Numbered from the stretch's first letter, positions 1-9,116 are shown. The stretch is DNA of 64,000 nucleotides from Gellertiella hungarica (GCF_014197145.1 NZ_JACIEZ010000013.1:35214-99213), one strand, 5' to 3'. The notes: a model not told the origin generated them from the letters alone. Made by a program: numbers and translations.

Positions 1-94
1 TCTGGCGCGCGGCCAGATCGTTTTTTCTGCCCAACCAGCGGTGAATATGGAACAGATCTTGGCGTTCGGCGGGTGACAGGACAACCTTTGTCAC
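1..94 (-). CDS. ParE/RelE-family toxin, N-terminal part only
   Basis: Partial gene cut by the left window edge; 31 codons are visible. The GTG start overlaps the stop of the upstream antitoxin gene by four bases (GTGA). The visible start, with an LSPAERQDL stretch followed by HIHRWLGR, fits the first strand and helix of ParE-type ribosome- or gyrase-directed toxins. Family assignment rests on this short stretch and on the partner gene; the catalytic end is not visible. Confidence 0.6.
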   Translation of the reverse strand, partial: MTKVVLSPAERQDLFHIHRWLGRKNDLAARQ

Positions 95-255
95 CTGTCG
101 CGCTTTTCCTTCGCCAAATTCTCTTCTGCCTTTCGAAGGAATTCGTCGAAATCCAGCTCCTTGGGCGGACCACTGGCAACGCCCTCGTCCCAGAGGCGGC
201 GTAGCGTTTCCACATCGTCGACAAGATCCATCGTCTTCTTTCGGGGTTCCGCCAT
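91..255 (-). CDS. ParD-like antitoxin of a type II toxin-antitoxin pair
   Basis: A 54-residue, highly charged protein, transcribed leftwards and coupled to the toxin by a 4-bp overlap. The C-terminal half has the pattern FDEFLRKAEENLAKEKR, typical of the toxin-wrapping tail of short antitoxins. ParD family members usually have an N-terminal ribbon-helix-helix of about 45 residues; this protein is short and the fold cannot be confirmed by eye. In known pairs the antitoxin neutralises the toxin and autorepresses the operon. Confidence 0.6.
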   Translation of the reverse strand: MAEPRKKTMDLVDDVETLRRLWDEGVASGPPKELDFDEFLRKAEENLAKEKRDR

Positions 256-313
256 AGGACACCTCGTTTCAGGGTTTTCTAAATCATAGGCTGGTGCGTG
301 CGAATTGCAACCC

Positions 314-1108
314 CTATATGCCCAGCCAGATCCGCACCGGGTTTGCCGGGTCCAGCATCAGGCGGATGGCAAGGCCGAAACAGGTTACAAGCAGCAGCGG
401 CTTGATGAGCTTCGCGCCGGAGCGCACGGCAAGGCGCGAGCCCGCCTGCGCGCCGAGAAACTGGCCGAGACCCATGATGAGCCCCGCCTTCCAGAGAATG
501 ACCCCGTTCAGGGTGAAGACCAGGAAGGCGCCGACGTTGGAGCCGAAATTCAGCATCTTCGTGTGGGCGGTGGCCTTCAGCACGCCGTAGCCGGCAAGCG
601 CCACGAAGGCCAGCATGAAGAAGGAGCCCGTGCCGGGCCCGAAGACGCCGTCATAGAAGGCGATCAGCGGCACGGCCGTCAGGCCGAAGAGAAGGGGGGT
701 GAAGCGGGCGTGCCGGTCCTCGTCCGATATTCTCGGCTTGAAGCCGAAATAGAGGCCGATGGCAATCAAAAGGAAGGGCATGATGGCCTTCAGAACCTCT
801 CCGGGCACCACCGTCGCGAGCACCGCCCCCAGCCCTCCGCCAAGCACCGCCATCACGAACATGGGCAGCTGGGCGTGTACGTTCACGAGCCCCTTCCGGG
901 CATAGGCGATCGTTGCCGAGGAAGAGCCGAAGAGCGATTGCAGCTTGTTGGTGCCGAGCGTCTGCAGCGGCGGAACGCCGGCGAGCAGCATGGCCGGTAC
1001 GGTGATCAACCCGCCGCCTCCCGCAATGGAATCGATGAAGCCGGCAACGAAGGCTGCGGCAAAGAGGAATGCGAGGATGTGAGGGGCAAGATCGATCAAG
1101 AAGGACAC
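314..1108 (-). CDS. Sulfite exporter TauE/SafE (TSUP) family membrane protein
   Basis: A 264-residue, strongly hydrophobic protein with about eight predicted membrane segments, the usual size for the TSUP family. The first repeat carries the glycine-rich signature GFIDSIAGGGGLITVPAML (about residues 23-41) followed by GTNKLQSLFGSSSA, and a similar block recurs in the second half (HTKMLNFGSNVGAFLVF). Family members move sulfite, sulfonates or other small anions across the inner membrane; the substrate here is unknown. It is divergent from cobE and lies beside cobalamin genes, which proves nothing about substrate. Confidence 0.85.
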   Translation of the reverse strand: MSFLIDLAPHILAFLFAAAFVAGFIDSIAGGGGLITVPAMLLAGVPPLQTLGTNKLQSLFGSSSATIAYARKGLVNVHAQLPMFVMAVLGGGLGAVLATVVPGEVLKAIMPFLLIAIGLYFGFKPRISDEDRHARFTPLLFGLTAVPLIAFYDGVFGPGTGSFFMLAFVALAGYGVLKATAHTKMLNFGSNVGAFLVFTLNGVILWKAGLIMGLGQFLGAQAGSRLAVRSGAKLIKPLLLVTCFGLAIRLMLDPANPVRIWLGI

Positions 1109-1242
1109 TCGGCTGGCAGATGCGGATGAGGTTCCGGACCATGCCTCCGTTGCTCGCCTTTATCAATCGCGAAGCTCTCCTCTTGCCGGTTTCGCAGGTC
1201 CATAGCCGGTGGTATGCAGGAATAAATCGGGTGGAGAAGGAC

Positions 1243-1644
1243 GTGCCGAATTCCATAGTCATCGGTCTCGGATGCCGGCGGGGCGCCTCGCCGACGGACA
1301 TGCAGACCCATTTCGAAAGCACGCTCGCGGAGGCGGGCATCTCACGCGCGCAGATTTCCGCCCTTGGAACCCTTGCCGGCAAGGAAGAGGAGCCCGCGAT
1401 CCGCAGCCTCGCCGATGGGCTGGAACTGGCCGTTTCCGTCTTCTCCGCCGCGAGCCTGGAAGAGGAAACGCCGAGGCTTCTGAACCCGTCCGACGTGGTG
1501 TTTCGCGAAACCGGTTGCCATGGCGTGGCGGAAGCCGCGGCGCTCGCGCTTGCCGGCGCAAACGGCCGGCTGATCGTCCCGAAGCGGGTGCTGAACGGTT
1601 GCACTCTCGCGATTGCGGAGCTCCCTCCGGGGCCAGCGCGTTGA
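1243..1644 (+). CDS. cobE: Cobalamin biosynthesis protein CobE
   Basis: A 133-residue protein of the CobE/GbiG C-terminal family, beginning with the typical strand-plus-glycine pattern IVIGLGCRRGAS. In the aerobic cobalamin pathway CobE is an accessory protein around the precorrin ring-contraction steps; its exact role is poorly defined. GTG at 1243 is chosen because GGAG lies six bases upstream; GTG at 1231 in the same frame is an alternative and would add four residues. It lies about 7.5 kb from cobA, with an unrelated sugar operon in between. Confidence 0.8.
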   Translation: MPNSIVIGLGCRRGASPTDMQTHFESTLAEAGISRAQISALGTLAGKEEEPAIRSLADGLELAVSVFSAASLEEETPRLLNPSDVVFRETGCHGVAEAAALALAGANGRLIVPKRVLNGCTLAIAELPPGPAR

Positions 1645-1669
1645 CAGGCGCAGTCCTCCGGCGTATTTT
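1641..1669 (+). promoter_or_regulatory. Sigma70-type promoter of the candidate small RNA
   Basis: TTGACA (1641-1646) and TATTTT (1664-1669) are separated by exactly 17 bases. The -35 hexamer overlaps the stop codon of cobE. A start site is expected near 1676, just upstream of two hairpins and with no good ORF behind it. Confidence 0.55.
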
Positions 1670-1675
1670 AGCAAT

Positions 1676-1785
1676 GTATCCGTATGGTCATGCGACCTCC
1701 GCGGGCCTCGATGTTGCTAGCTAGGGGCCCGCATCTATTCAGGGAACCGGCCTGCCGTCTCGGTGCGGCAGGCCGTCCCTTTCAT
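1676..1785 (+). ncRNA. Candidate small RNA of about 110 nt, two hairpins
   Basis: Downstream of the promoter at 1641-1669 the sequence folds into two strong hairpins. The first pairs GCGGGCC (1701-1707) with GGCCCGC (1726-1732). The second pairs CGGCCTGCCG (1748-1757) with CGGCAGGCCG (1766-1775), extended by AGGGA/TCCCT at 1741-1745 and 1776-1780, and is followed by a T-containing tail, so it can act as a terminator. A single-stranded ACCTCC (1695-1700) before hairpin 1 resembles an anti-ribosome-binding-site seed. No known family was recognised. The RNA would converge on the 23-codon ORF at 1794-1865. Confidence 0.45.
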
Positions 1786-1793
1786 CGTTTCGC

Positions 1794-1865
1794 TCAGGCC
1801 TTCAGGGCCATCCGCGTGATCTGGCAGATCATCAGAACGATGATGACCGTATCCGCGTTGATCAT
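1794..1865 (-). CDS. Very small hydrophobic protein, 23 residues
   Basis: The ORF encodes a start followed by a hydrophobic stretch (TVIIVLMICQ) and a short basic end (TRMALKA), which would suit a single short membrane segment. It is preceded by a very strong ribosome binding site (AAAGGAGGGAGC directly before ATG), unusual for chance ORFs. Downstream on this strand lies the perfect inverted repeat at 1748-1775, which could end its transcript as well as that of the opposing small RNA. No function is recognised. Confidence 0.5.
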   Translation of the reverse strand: MINADTVIIVLMICQITRMALKA

Positions 1866-2159
1866 GCTCCCTCCTTTCCGGCATCCGAGGATGGATTTTC
1901 GCGTGACCGTTGCTAGCCGCCATGCAAACCTCTTGCCGAAACCGCAAGGTGCGGCTTCCGAGCCAGCCACACCCCTTTCGAGGCGATACCGGCGATGCCG
2001 GAAACAGGATAATTCATAAAATCCGAAAATACGCAAATGAAAGAGGTGAGGCATTGCGATCTTCCGCTTGCCTCGTGGGCCGCCGTGGTTATCCTCTGCA
2101 ACCATTCCGGCGGGCGCTCCCAAGGGGCAGGCCGGGCCAGAACAAGAAGAAGGATAAAC

Positions 2160-3110
2160 ATGGCTCACAAGGTTATTTTCGACACCGATCCGGGCGTGGA
2201 CGATGCAATGGCGCTGCTTTTCCTGCATCGTCACCCGGATATCGATCTCGTCGGTGTCACGACCGTTTTCGGCAATGCATCGATCGAGACCACGACGCGC
2301 AATGCGTTGTTCCTCAAGCGCGAATGGGGTTTCGACGCACCGGTTGCGAAAGGGGCCGACGAAACCATCGACCCCTCCCGGCCGCATGCCGGCTGGCCGA
2401 CCTTCATCCATGGCGATGACGGGCTCGGCAATATCGGCGTCCCCGATACCGTCGATGTACCGCTCGATCCGCGCCCTGCCTATCAGTTCATCATCGATAC
2501 GGTTCGCGCCAATCCCCACGAGATCACGCTCGTTGCCGTCGGCCGTATGACCAACCTCGCGCTGGCGCTTCGGCATGCGCCGGATATCGCCCATCTCGTG
2601 AAGCAGGTGGTCATCATGGGCGGCGCCTTCGACGTGCCCGGCAACGTGACGCCGGCAGCCGAAGCCAATATCCATGGCGACCCGGAGGCGGCGGACATCG
2701 TCTTTGCCGCTCCGTGGAAGGTGGTCGCCGCCGGCCTGGACGTCACGACGAAAACCACGATGAGCCGGGGCTTTCTGGACGCGATGGCGGAAAAGGGCGG
2801 CGCGGACGTGGAGCTTCTGCGCCGCGTGTCCGATTTCTACATCAAGTTCTATTCCCACGCGGTCGATGACGGCATGCTCGTCCATGACAGCTGTGCCTGC
2901 GTCTATGTCGTGGCGCCGGGGCTGTTCACGGTCAGAAGCGGTGCGGTCCGGGTTGTGTGCGGCGGTCTGGCCGACGGCCAGACGATCCAGAAGCCCGACG
3001 GGATGAGCTTTGGCCCCAGCGAGTGGGACGGCAAGGTCTCGCAGCAGGTCATGGTGGGCGTCGATGCCGACAAGGTGCTCGCGCTGCTTGCCCGGACGCT
3101 CACCGCCTGA
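2160..3110 (+). CDS. Inosine-uridine preferring nucleoside hydrolase family protein
   Basis: A 316-residue protein of the IU-nucleoside hydrolase family, which cleaves the N-glycosidic bond of ribonucleosides to base plus ribose. The hallmark calcium-binding motif DTDPGVDDAMAL is at residues 8-19, and the conserved AVGRMTNLALAL and VIMGGAF segments follow. There is no signal peptide, so it is probably a cytosolic salvage enzyme. ATG at 2160 follows an AAGGA ribosome binding site. Its 3' end overlaps the 3' end of the opposite-strand colD-like gene by 11 bases. Nucleobase preference cannot be read from sequence. Confidence 0.88.
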   Translation: MAHKVIFDTDPGVDDAMALLFLHRHPDIDLVGVTTVFGNASIETTTRNALFLKREWGFDAPVAKGADETIDPSRPHAGWPTFIHGDDGLGNIGVPDTVDVPLDPRPAYQFIIDTVRANPHEITLVAVGRMTNLALALRHAPDIAHLVKQVVIMGGAFDVPGNVTPAAEANIHGDPEAADIVFAAPWKVVAAGLDVTTKTTMSRGFLDAMAEKGGADVELLRRVSDFYIKFYSHAVDDGMLVHDSCACVYVVAPGLFTVRSGAVRVVCGGLADGQTIQKPDGMSFGPSEWDGKVSQQVMVGVDADKVLALLARTLTA

Positions 3111-4272
3111 CGCGATCGAGCGCCTCGCGCAGGGCGGCCAGTTCGTCGCCCAGCGGATAATGATGGTTGCCGATGAAGAGCCCGTTGCGGTCGATTTCGT
3201 CGGCAACCGCCAGCGATCCATGGATCGTGTGATCGAAATAGCGGACAACCTCGTTCTTCGCGAAGTTGCCGGCAACGATCGGGCGCACCTCGACGCCGCT
3301 CTGTGCCAGCGAGGCAAGAAGCGCGGGCCGCGTCAGGCCGCTTTCCCGCTCGATCACCATGCTGAAGCCGAACCAGCTGCTCTGGCCGATCTCCGTCTGC
3401 GGGCGGATGAAGGGATAATCCGATACGAGATCGAGAAAACGGGCGGCATTGGCGCGGCGCTCCCGGATGATCATCGGGAGCTTGCCGATCTGCTCCAGGC
3501 CGATGGCACCGCTCATTTCCAGTGGCCGGACATTGTAGCCCGGCAGCACGAAGCGGAAGGATTCCGTGAAACTGTCGTCGCTCTTCGGCGAGGTGACGCG
3601 GTTTTCCTTCGGCAGGTTCCGTGTCCAGCCATGGGCGCGCAGGCACAGGAGGATGTGATGGAGCTCCTCGTCATCCGTCACGATCATCCCGCCTTCCATG
3701 GTGGAGATGTGATGGCTGAAGAAGGCGCTGAAGCTGCCCATCGCGCCGAACGTACCGGCCTGCCGTCCAGCGAAAACCGCGCCCATGGATTCGCAATTGT
3801 CCTCGATCAGCGTGATCGGGCGTCCGCCAACGATGCTGCGGATGCGGGAGAAATCGTTGGGGTTGCCGAGAAGGTTCACGGCCATGATTGCCCGCGTCTC
3901 CGGCGTCAGGGCAGCCTCCAGGGCGGCAAGGTCGTAGTTCAGCGTGTCCGGATCGATGTCGACGAAACGGAGCTTCAGGCCATACTGGTACAGGGGAGAA
4001 TAGGTCGTGCTCCAGGAAACGGCCGGCACGATCACCTCCGCCCCTGGCAGCAGCGGGTTTTCCTTGCGGTATCGAAGTGCCGCGACCATCAGCAGGTTGG
4101 CGGACGAACCGGAATTCACCATCACGCAGTAGCGGCTGCCGGTGTAATCGGCAAAGGCGCGTTCGAACTCGGCGACGCGGCCGTTCATGCTGTACATGCC
4201 GCTGTCGATCACGCGGTGGATGGCGGCAATTTCCGCCTCGTCCCAGGCGGAATTAGCGAGCGGATAGCGCAT
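3100..4272 (-). CDS. colD: ColD-like GDP-4-keto-6-deoxymannose 3-dehydratase
   Basis: A 390-residue member of the DegT/DnrJ/EryC1/StrS PLP fold. The position that holds the PLP-binding lysine in aminotransferases carries histidine instead (FFSHHISTMEGG, His188), the hallmark of the E. coli ColD and RfbH type 3-dehydratases, which use PLP or PMP without forming the usual internal aldimine. The segment LLCLRAHGWTRNLPKEN and the GYNVRPLEMSGAIG block also fit ColD. ColD removes the 3-hydroxyl of GDP-4-keto-6-deoxymannose on the way to GDP-colitose. RfbH-type enzymes need four cysteines for an iron-sulfur cluster, which are not obvious here, supporting ColD. It is last in a four-gene overlapping operon with gmd; start ATG 4272 overlaps the previous gene by 20 bp. 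Confidence 0.8.
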   Translation of the reverse strand: MRYPLANSAWDEAEIAAIHRVIDSGMYSMNGRVAEFERAFADYTGSRYCVMVNSGSSANLLMVAALRYRKENPLLPGAEVIVPAVSWSTTYSPLYQYGLKLRFVDIDPDTLNYDLAALEAALTPETRAIMAVNLLGNPNDFSRIRSIVGGRPITLIEDNCESMGAVFAGRQAGTFGAMGSFSAFFSHHISTMEGGMIVTDDEELHHILLCLRAHGWTRNLPKENRVTSPKSDDSFTESFRFVLPGYNVRPLEMSGAIGLEQIGKLPMIIRERRANAARFLDLVSDYPFIRPQTEIGQSSWFGFSMVIERESGLTRPALLASLAQSGVEVRPIVAGNFAKNEVVRYFDHTIHGSLAVADEIDRNGLFIGNHHYPLGDELAALREALDRVRR

Positions 4273-5197
4273 GGGCGTGGTCCGTCCTGAGGAAGTGCTG
4301 GTAGGTGAGGGCGATGCCATCGGCAAGCGAGGTGCGGGCGGTCCAGCCCCATCGGGCCGCGCGGGAGACATCGAGCAGCTTGCGCCGCATGCCGGATGGT
4401 TTCGAGAGGTCGTGCCGGAAGCCGCCGCCATAGCCGATGATGCCGGCGGCGATTTCGTAATGCTCGTTGATGCTGAAATCCTCTCCCGTGCCGATGTTCA
4501 GGATGTCTGGCAGACTGTCGAAACGCTCCACCGCCATGAGGATCGCCTCCGCCAGGTCGCCGGCATAGAGGAATTCGCGTCTTGCAAGGCCGTCGCCCCA
4601 GATCTCGACCTCGCTCCTGCCGCTTTCCCGCGCCTCGACCAGCTTGCGGATGATCGCCGGCACCAGATGAGAGCGGGCCGGATCGAAATTGTCGTGCGGT
4701 CCATAGAGGTTGGAGGGGATCAGCGTCTTGCAGGCAAAGCCCGGCTCCTCCTGCCCGAGATAGGCTCCGAGCCGCTGGATCGCGATCTTCGCCAGAGCAT
4801 AGCCTTCGTTGGTCGGCTCCAGCGGGCCGGAGAGAATGCGGTCTTCCGTCAGCGCATGCGGGCTGTTGGCGGGATACATGCAGGAGCTGCCGAGATTGAT
4901 GATGCGGCGGATGCCGGCTTCCCGCGCGGCGAGCAGCAGGTTTCGGCCCATGTCCCAGTTTTCGGTGAGAAAGGCGACTGGCGCGCGCATGTTGGCCTGG
5001 ATGCCGCCAACACGCCCGGCGGCATGGATGATCGTGCACGGACGGTGCCGCGCGAGGTAGGCGCCGACCGCCCGCGCGTCGAGAAGATCGCATTCCGCCC
5101 GGGTCGGCGCGAGAAGGGCGATGCCGCGGCGGGCGCAGAGATCGCGGAGGTTCCGGCCCACCATTCCGGTGCCGCCGGTGAGCATCAGAACCGTCAA
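4253..5197 (-). CDS. GDP-L-fucose synthase / GDP-colitose synthase-like NAD(P)-dependent reductase
   Basis: A 314-residue extended SDR protein. The Rossmann motif [10 protein letters not shown] is near the N-terminus, and the catalytic Ser-Cys pair (GSSCMYP, Ser105/Cys106), Tyr133-xxx-Lys137 (YALAK) and a His in LYGPHDNFD match the Fcl/WcaG 3,5-epimerase/4-reductase family. ColC, which completes GDP-L-colitose, belongs to the same family. The next gene is ColD-like, so a ColC role is the better inference, but GDP-fucose synthase cannot be excluded. TTG at 5197 is chosen because GGAGGA lies five bases upstream and TTGA overlaps the gmd stop; ATG 5185 is an alternative. Confidence 0.8.
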   Translation of the reverse strand: MTVLMLTGGTGMVGRNLRDLCARRGIALLAPTRAECDLLDARAVGAYLARHRPCTIIHAAGRVGGIQANMRAPVAFLTENWDMGRNLLLAAREAGIRRIINLGSSCMYPANSPHALTEDRILSGPLEPTNEGYALAKIAIQRLGAYLGQEEPGFACKTLIPSNLYGPHDNFDPARSHLVPAIIRKLVEARESGRSEVEIWGDGLARREFLYAGDLAEAILMAVERFDSLPDILNIGTGEDFSINEHYEIAAGIIGYGGGFRHDLSKPSGMRRKLLDVSRAARWGWTARTSLADGIALTYQHFLRTDHAHALSAR

Positions 5198-6396
5198 GAC
5201 AGTCCTCCGTGGCGGATGCCAGCCGGCGCTTCGCCGTCGAGCGCCCGGCGCAGGGCGTCCAGCCGCTGCATGAGCGCTGCGGTACCTGCTGGGGCGAGCG
5301 ACACCTTGGTCGACAGTCCCGCCAGGGCCGCATTGCGGAAGGCGAGGTCGAGATCGGCGGCCATCATTTCCTCGACCACTTCGGCAAAGGTGGTCCGGGG
5401 TGTCCAGCCGAGCTTCACGCGTGCTTTGGTGGCATCGCCGAGAAGTGTCTCCACTTCCGCCGGGCGATAGTAGGCCGGATCGACCCGGACGATCACCATG
5501 CCCGGAACCAGCTCGGGGAAGCGGCCGTCCGTTTCGGCGATGATGCCTTTCTCGTCGGTGCCTTGGCCCTGCCATTCGAGCCGCAGCCCCAGATGCGAGA
5601 CCGCCAGATCGACGAAATCGCGCACGGAATGCTGGACACCCGTTGCGATGACGAAATCCTCGGGCTTCTCCTGCTGCAGCATCATCCACTGCATCTCGAC
5701 ATAGTCGCGGGCATGACCCCAGTCCCGGCGCGCGTCGAGATTGCCGAGATAGAGGCAATCCTGCCCACCGGCTGCCATCGCCGCCAGCGCCCGGGTGATC
5801 TTCCGGGTCACGAAAGTCTCGCCGCGCAAGGGGCTTTCGTGGTTGAAGAGGATGCCGTTGCAGGCATGGAGGCCATAGGCTTCCCGGTAATTGACCGTGA
5901 TCCAGTAGGCATAGAGCTTGGCAACCGCGTAGGGACTGCGGGGATGAAAGGGGGTCTCCTCCGTCTGCGGCGTCTCCTTCACCAGCCCGTAAAGCTCGGA
6001 TGTCGAGGCCTGATAGAAGCGGGTCTGCTTCTCCAGTCCGAGAATGCGGATCGCTTCCAGCAGCCGGAGCGTGCCGAGTGCGTCGGAATTGGCCGTGTAT
6101 TCGGGCTGCTCGAAGGACACGCCCACGTGGCTCTGGGCCGCGAGATTGTAGATCTCGTCCGGCCTGACCTCGGCTATCACCCGGATAAGGCTGCTCGAAT
6201 CGATCATGTCGCCGTGATGCAGGTAGAAGGGCAGGCCCGCCACATGTGGATCGTGAAAGAGGTGATCGATGCGGTCCGTGTTGAACAGCGAGGTGCGGCG
6301 CTTGAGGCCGTGCACCTCGTAGCCCTTGGCAAGCAGCAGTTCTGCCAGATAGGCCCCGTCCTGTCCCGTAACGCCGGTAATCAATGCGCGCTTCAT
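5194..6396 (-). CDS. gmd: GDP-mannose 4,6-dehydratase
   Basis: A 400-residue extended SDR enzyme making GDP-4-keto-6-deoxy-D-mannose from GDP-mannose, the shared precursor of GDP-fucose, GDP-rhamnose, GDP-perosamine and GDP-colitose. The NADP-binding motif [10 protein letters not shown] is at residues 8-17, the catalytic Ser/Thr-Glu region ASTSELYG is near 130-137, and Tyr156-xxx-Lys160 (YAVAK) is intact. [15 protein letters not shown] is the typical Gmd substrate segment. It is about 30 residues longer than the E. coli enzyme, with an alanine-rich C-terminal tail. Its start overlaps the upstream glycosyltransferase stop (TGATG) and its stop overlaps the next start, implying translational coupling. 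Confidence 0.93.
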   Translation of the reverse strand: MKRALITGVTGQDGAYLAELLLAKGYEVHGLKRRTSLFNTDRIDHLFHDPHVAGLPFYLHHGDMIDSSSLIRVIAEVRPDEIYNLAAQSHVGVSFEQPEYTANSDALGTLRLLEAIRILGLEKQTRFYQASTSELYGLVKETPQTEETPFHPRSPYAVAKLYAYWITVNYREAYGLHACNGILFNHESPLRGETFVTRKITRALAAMAAGGQDCLYLGNLDARRDWGHARDYVEMQWMMLQQEKPEDFVIATGVQHSVRDFVDLAVSHLGLRLEWQGQGTDEKGIIAETDGRFPELVPGMVIVRVDPAYYRPAEVETLLGDATKARVKLGWTPRTTFAEVVEEMMAADLDLAFRNAALAGLSTKVSLAPAGTAALMQRLDALRRALDGEAPAGIRHGGLS

Positions 6397-8348
6397 CAGG
6401 CGGCGACCTCCGTGACCGGCAGCGCGCAGGCCAGCGCCGCGACGTCGATGTGTTCGGGCGGAAGACCCGAGCGGGCGCGGTCCGCCATCAGCTCGAAGGC
6501 CGTTTCCAGATTGCGGGCGAAGCGGGCGGGATCGAAGAGCGGGGATGTCAGGCGGCTTCGCGCCAGGCGCTCCCGCACCCCGCGGTAAAGAGCCTTGTCG
6601 GTGGCAAGCGTGCGGGCGATGGTGACATAGCCCGTCTCGTTGGCGGCTATCATGTCCGGCAGGCCGACCGCATGCAGCAGCCCCTCCGACATGCGCGAAG
6701 GCGCGGTCGTGCCGCGCATGGTGACGACCGGAACGCCGGCGCGCAGCATGTCCGTGGTGGTGGCGTGACCGTTGTAGGGCAGGGTATCGAGCGAGAGGTC
6801 CGCCAGCGCCACCCGATTGATGTGTTCCTGATAGCTGCGCGTCGCCGCGGCATAGATCACCCGGTCGGCGCCGATGCCCCGGGCCGCGAGGGCCGATATC
6901 AGATTGGCCCGCGCGATGGCCTCGTCGCAGCGGATCCACAGCACCGAATCCGGTGCCGATGCGAGGATTTCGCCCCACAGGTCGATGGTCTGCGGCGAGA
7001 TCTTGAAGACGGCATTGAAGGAGGAAAAGACGAATTTCTCTTCCGGCAAGCCGTAGTCGGCGCGCTTGGCCGGCTGTGGAATGCAGGTCTCGAGTGCCGC
7101 ATTGGGCATCGACGTGTCGGGAAGCAGGCAGAGCTTCTCGTTGTAAAAGGGCCGGCTGCTTTCCGGGGTGATGAAGGCATCGGTGATGGCGTAGTCGAGT
7201 TCGGCACCGGTCACGGCGGCGGGGTAGCCGAGATAGCTGACCTTCAGCGGCACATCGGCGAGATTGACGATGTCCAGGCGCGCGCCGGCCGTATGGCCCT
7301 TGAGATCGACGAGGATGTCGATTTCGCGGCGGCGGATGATGTCGAGCACTTCCACCGTCGGCTTGCCGTCGATCGGAACGATGCAATCGAGAAGTCTCTG
7401 GGGAAAGTTCAGCCTTTGCCAGCCGCGGGCCTCCGGCGGGCTGTGGCAAAGAAGGGTCAGGTCGATGCGGGCGGCATCATGCAGCTTCAGCACCTCGCTG
7501 AAGACCGCCATCACCGCGTGCTGGCGGAAATCGTCGGAGAGATAGGCGATCTTCAGCCGCCTGCCTGCGGGCGAAATCGGGCGGCGCGGGTGCCGGAGCA
7601 GCGAGAGCGCGTCGGTTGCCGCCAGAAGCACGTTGGAATCGTAGGAAGGCCGGGCGATGATGGCTTCCTTCCGGCACCAGAAGAGCCGGTTGAGCGCGAC
7701 CTCGCCGCCCAGGAGCGCGTTGGCCAGCGGTGCATCGGGCGCTTCCATGATCCGCTCGTATTCGCGCATCGCGTCGAAGTCGAGAACCACGCGGGCCTCC
7801 GCGTAACGGGCAGCCTTCAGGTAGACGTCGTTCGGGCAGTCGACGACCCCCTGGCTCAGCGTCCGCCACAGCGCCTCGAGATCGCCCTTCTGGCGGTGAT
7901 AGGCGCATTTCATCACCACATGCTGCGGATTTGCAGGATCGACGAGATCCAGCACCCGCTCGACGCCGGGCAGATCGTTTTCTGCCAGGCAGGCTTCGCC
8001 GATCTGGTGCATGACGGCCGCATCGCCGGCCAGGTGCATCAGGGCCTTGTCGGAGAGCAGCCGCACCTTGGCGCTTGCGCCGCAGGAGGCAAACAGCGTG
8101 ATTGCCAGCTTCAGGTACTGTCCTGCCTTGTCGGGCGAGGTGGACGATTCGCGCAGGAAGGCGTCTCCCGCTTCCTCCTTGTGGCCGAGCTTGAAGCGGA
8201 TGTTGCCGAGCAGGGCAAACCAGTTGGGCCCGCCCTCGGGCTGCAGGGTCAGCAGCGCGTCCATGTGCTCCAGAGCGCCGGCGAAATTGCCCTCGTTATA
8301 GGCATTCAGCGCATCGGCGAAGGTGGTGTTCAGGAAGGCAGCGTTCAT
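6396..8348 (-). CDS. SPINDLY-like O-linked glycosyltransferase (GT41, OGT family)
   Basis: A 650-residue protein without signal peptide: an N-terminal helical TPR-like half (about residues 1-240) and a C-terminal two-lobed GT41 catalytic region. Recognisable GT41 segments are [34 protein letters not shown], the [15 protein letters not shown] stretch, and [10 protein letters not shown] with [11 protein letters not shown]. Bacterial members are usually called O-GlcNAc transferases, but plant SPINDLY is a protein O-fucosyltransferase using GDP-fucose. This gene is the first of an operon whose next genes make a GDP-6-deoxyhexose, so a GDP-linked donor is a real possibility. Substrate proteins are unknown. 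Confidence 0.8.
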   Translation of the reverse strand: MNAAFLNTTFADALNAYNEGNFAGALEHMDALLTLQPEGGPNWFALLGNIRFKLGHKEEAGDAFLRESSTSPDKAGQYLKLAITLFASCGASAKVRLLSDKALMHLAGDAAVMHQIGEACLAENDLPGVERVLDLVDPANPQHVVMKCAYHRQKGDLEALWRTLSQGVVDCPNDVYLKAARYAEARVVLDFDAMREYERIMEAPDAPLANALLGGEVALNRLFWCRKEAIIARPSYDSNVLLAATDALSLLRHPRRPISPAGRRLKIAYLSDDFRQHAVMAVFSEVLKLHDAARIDLTLLCHSPPEARGWQRLNFPQRLLDCIVPIDGKPTVEVLDIIRRREIDILVDLKGHTAGARLDIVNLADVPLKVSYLGYPAAVTGAELDYAITDAFITPESSRPFYNEKLCLLPDTSMPNAALETCIPQPAKRADYGLPEEKFVFSSFNAVFKISPQTIDLWGEILASAPDSVLWIRCDEAIARANLISALAARGIGADRVIYAAATRSYQEHINRVALADLSLDTLPYNGHATTTDMLRAGVPVVTMRGTTAPSRMSEGLLHAVGLPDMIAANETGYVTIARTLATDKALYRGVRERLARSRLTSPLFDPARFARNLETAFELMADRARSGLPPEHIDVAALACALPVTEVAA

Positions 8349-8669
8349 GCTTTTCGACCCCGGGAATGAGAATCAGAGAAGGGCTACATCCCTCCAGTGA
8401 GCAGGCTTAGGGGCCGAACCATTTGCGAAGCTGGATTCCGGAAATTTCGGGTGTTGACGCGGGTGCGGAAAAAGCCCCGCCTTTTCAGAATGTTCTGCCC
8501 CGCCGCTCGCAATCCGATTCAACGGCTTCACGAAGTGATTCATGTGCGGGGTCGCCTTCAAGAAAGCGCGGGGCGTTCGAAGACGCAGACAGGATAGTCC
8601 CGGCGCGTTACACTGGCAGACGCAGGCAGTGTGCGTGCGACATCAGCGGCATCGGAAGGGCGCGTGACG
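8349..8669. other. Intergenic region between divergent transcripts
   Basis: About 320 bases separating the leftward glycosyltransferase operon from the rightward GNAT gene; it should hold promoters in both directions. No convincing -35/-10 pair, operator palindrome or riboswitch was seen. Confidence 0.4.
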
Positions 8670-9116
8670 ATGGCAGAAATCGTGATCCGGAAGGCAGTGG
8701 AAACGGACGAGGCGCGGTGGCGCGAACTCTGGGCCGGTTACGTGGATTTCTATCGCGGATCCGTGCCGGAGGAGGCGACGCAGCTCACCTGGGCGCGCAT
8801 TCTCGATCCGGCAAGCAACATCGACTGCCTCGTCGCCGAAAGGGACGGGCAGGTGGACGGGCTGTGCAATTACGTGTTCCACGACAGCACCTGGAGCACG
8901 CAGCCGATCTGCTACCTGCAGGACCTTTTCGTGGATCCGCGTTCGCGGGGCGGCGGGCTTGCCAGGCAGCTGATCCTCGCCTGCGAGGAAGAGGCGAAGA
9001 AGAAGGGGGCATTCCGCCTCTACTGGCAGACGCAGGAGTATAATGCGCCGGCCCGTTCGCTTTACGACACGATCGTGCCGCGTTCGTCCTTCATCGTCTA
9101 TCGAAAGAACCTGTAG
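8670..9116 (+). CDS. GNAT-family N-acetyltransferase
   Basis: A 148-residue GCN5-related acetyltransferase. The acetyl-CoA site fits the segment DLFVDPRSRGGGLARQLI (about residues 83-100), matching the Q/RxxGxG/A-type pyrophosphate loop in degenerate form, followed by the helix and the C-terminal NAPARSLYDTI block typical of GNATs. The acceptor (small molecule or protein) cannot be predicted. ATG 8670 is preferred; GTG 8664 in the same frame, closer to the GGAAGG upstream, would add two residues. It lies immediately before cobA but shows no pathway link. Confidence 0.82.
   Translation: MAEIVIRKAVETDEARWRELWAGYVDFYRGSVPEEATQLTWARILDPASNIDCLVAERDGQVDGLCNYVFHDSTWSTQPICYLQDLFVDPRSRGGGLARQLILACEEEAKKKGAFRLYWQTQEYNAPARSLYDTIVPRSSFIVYRKNL

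Noticed and set aside
1794..3317. 507-codon minus-strand open frame across the nucleoside hydrolase
   Set aside because: Shadow of the hydrolase gene; only its last 23 codons, with their own ribosome binding site, were kept as a small ORF.
3100..4272. Sugar aminotransferase (perosamine or similar)
   Set aside because: The PLP lysine position carries histidine (His188), which fits a 3-dehydratase of the ColD type.
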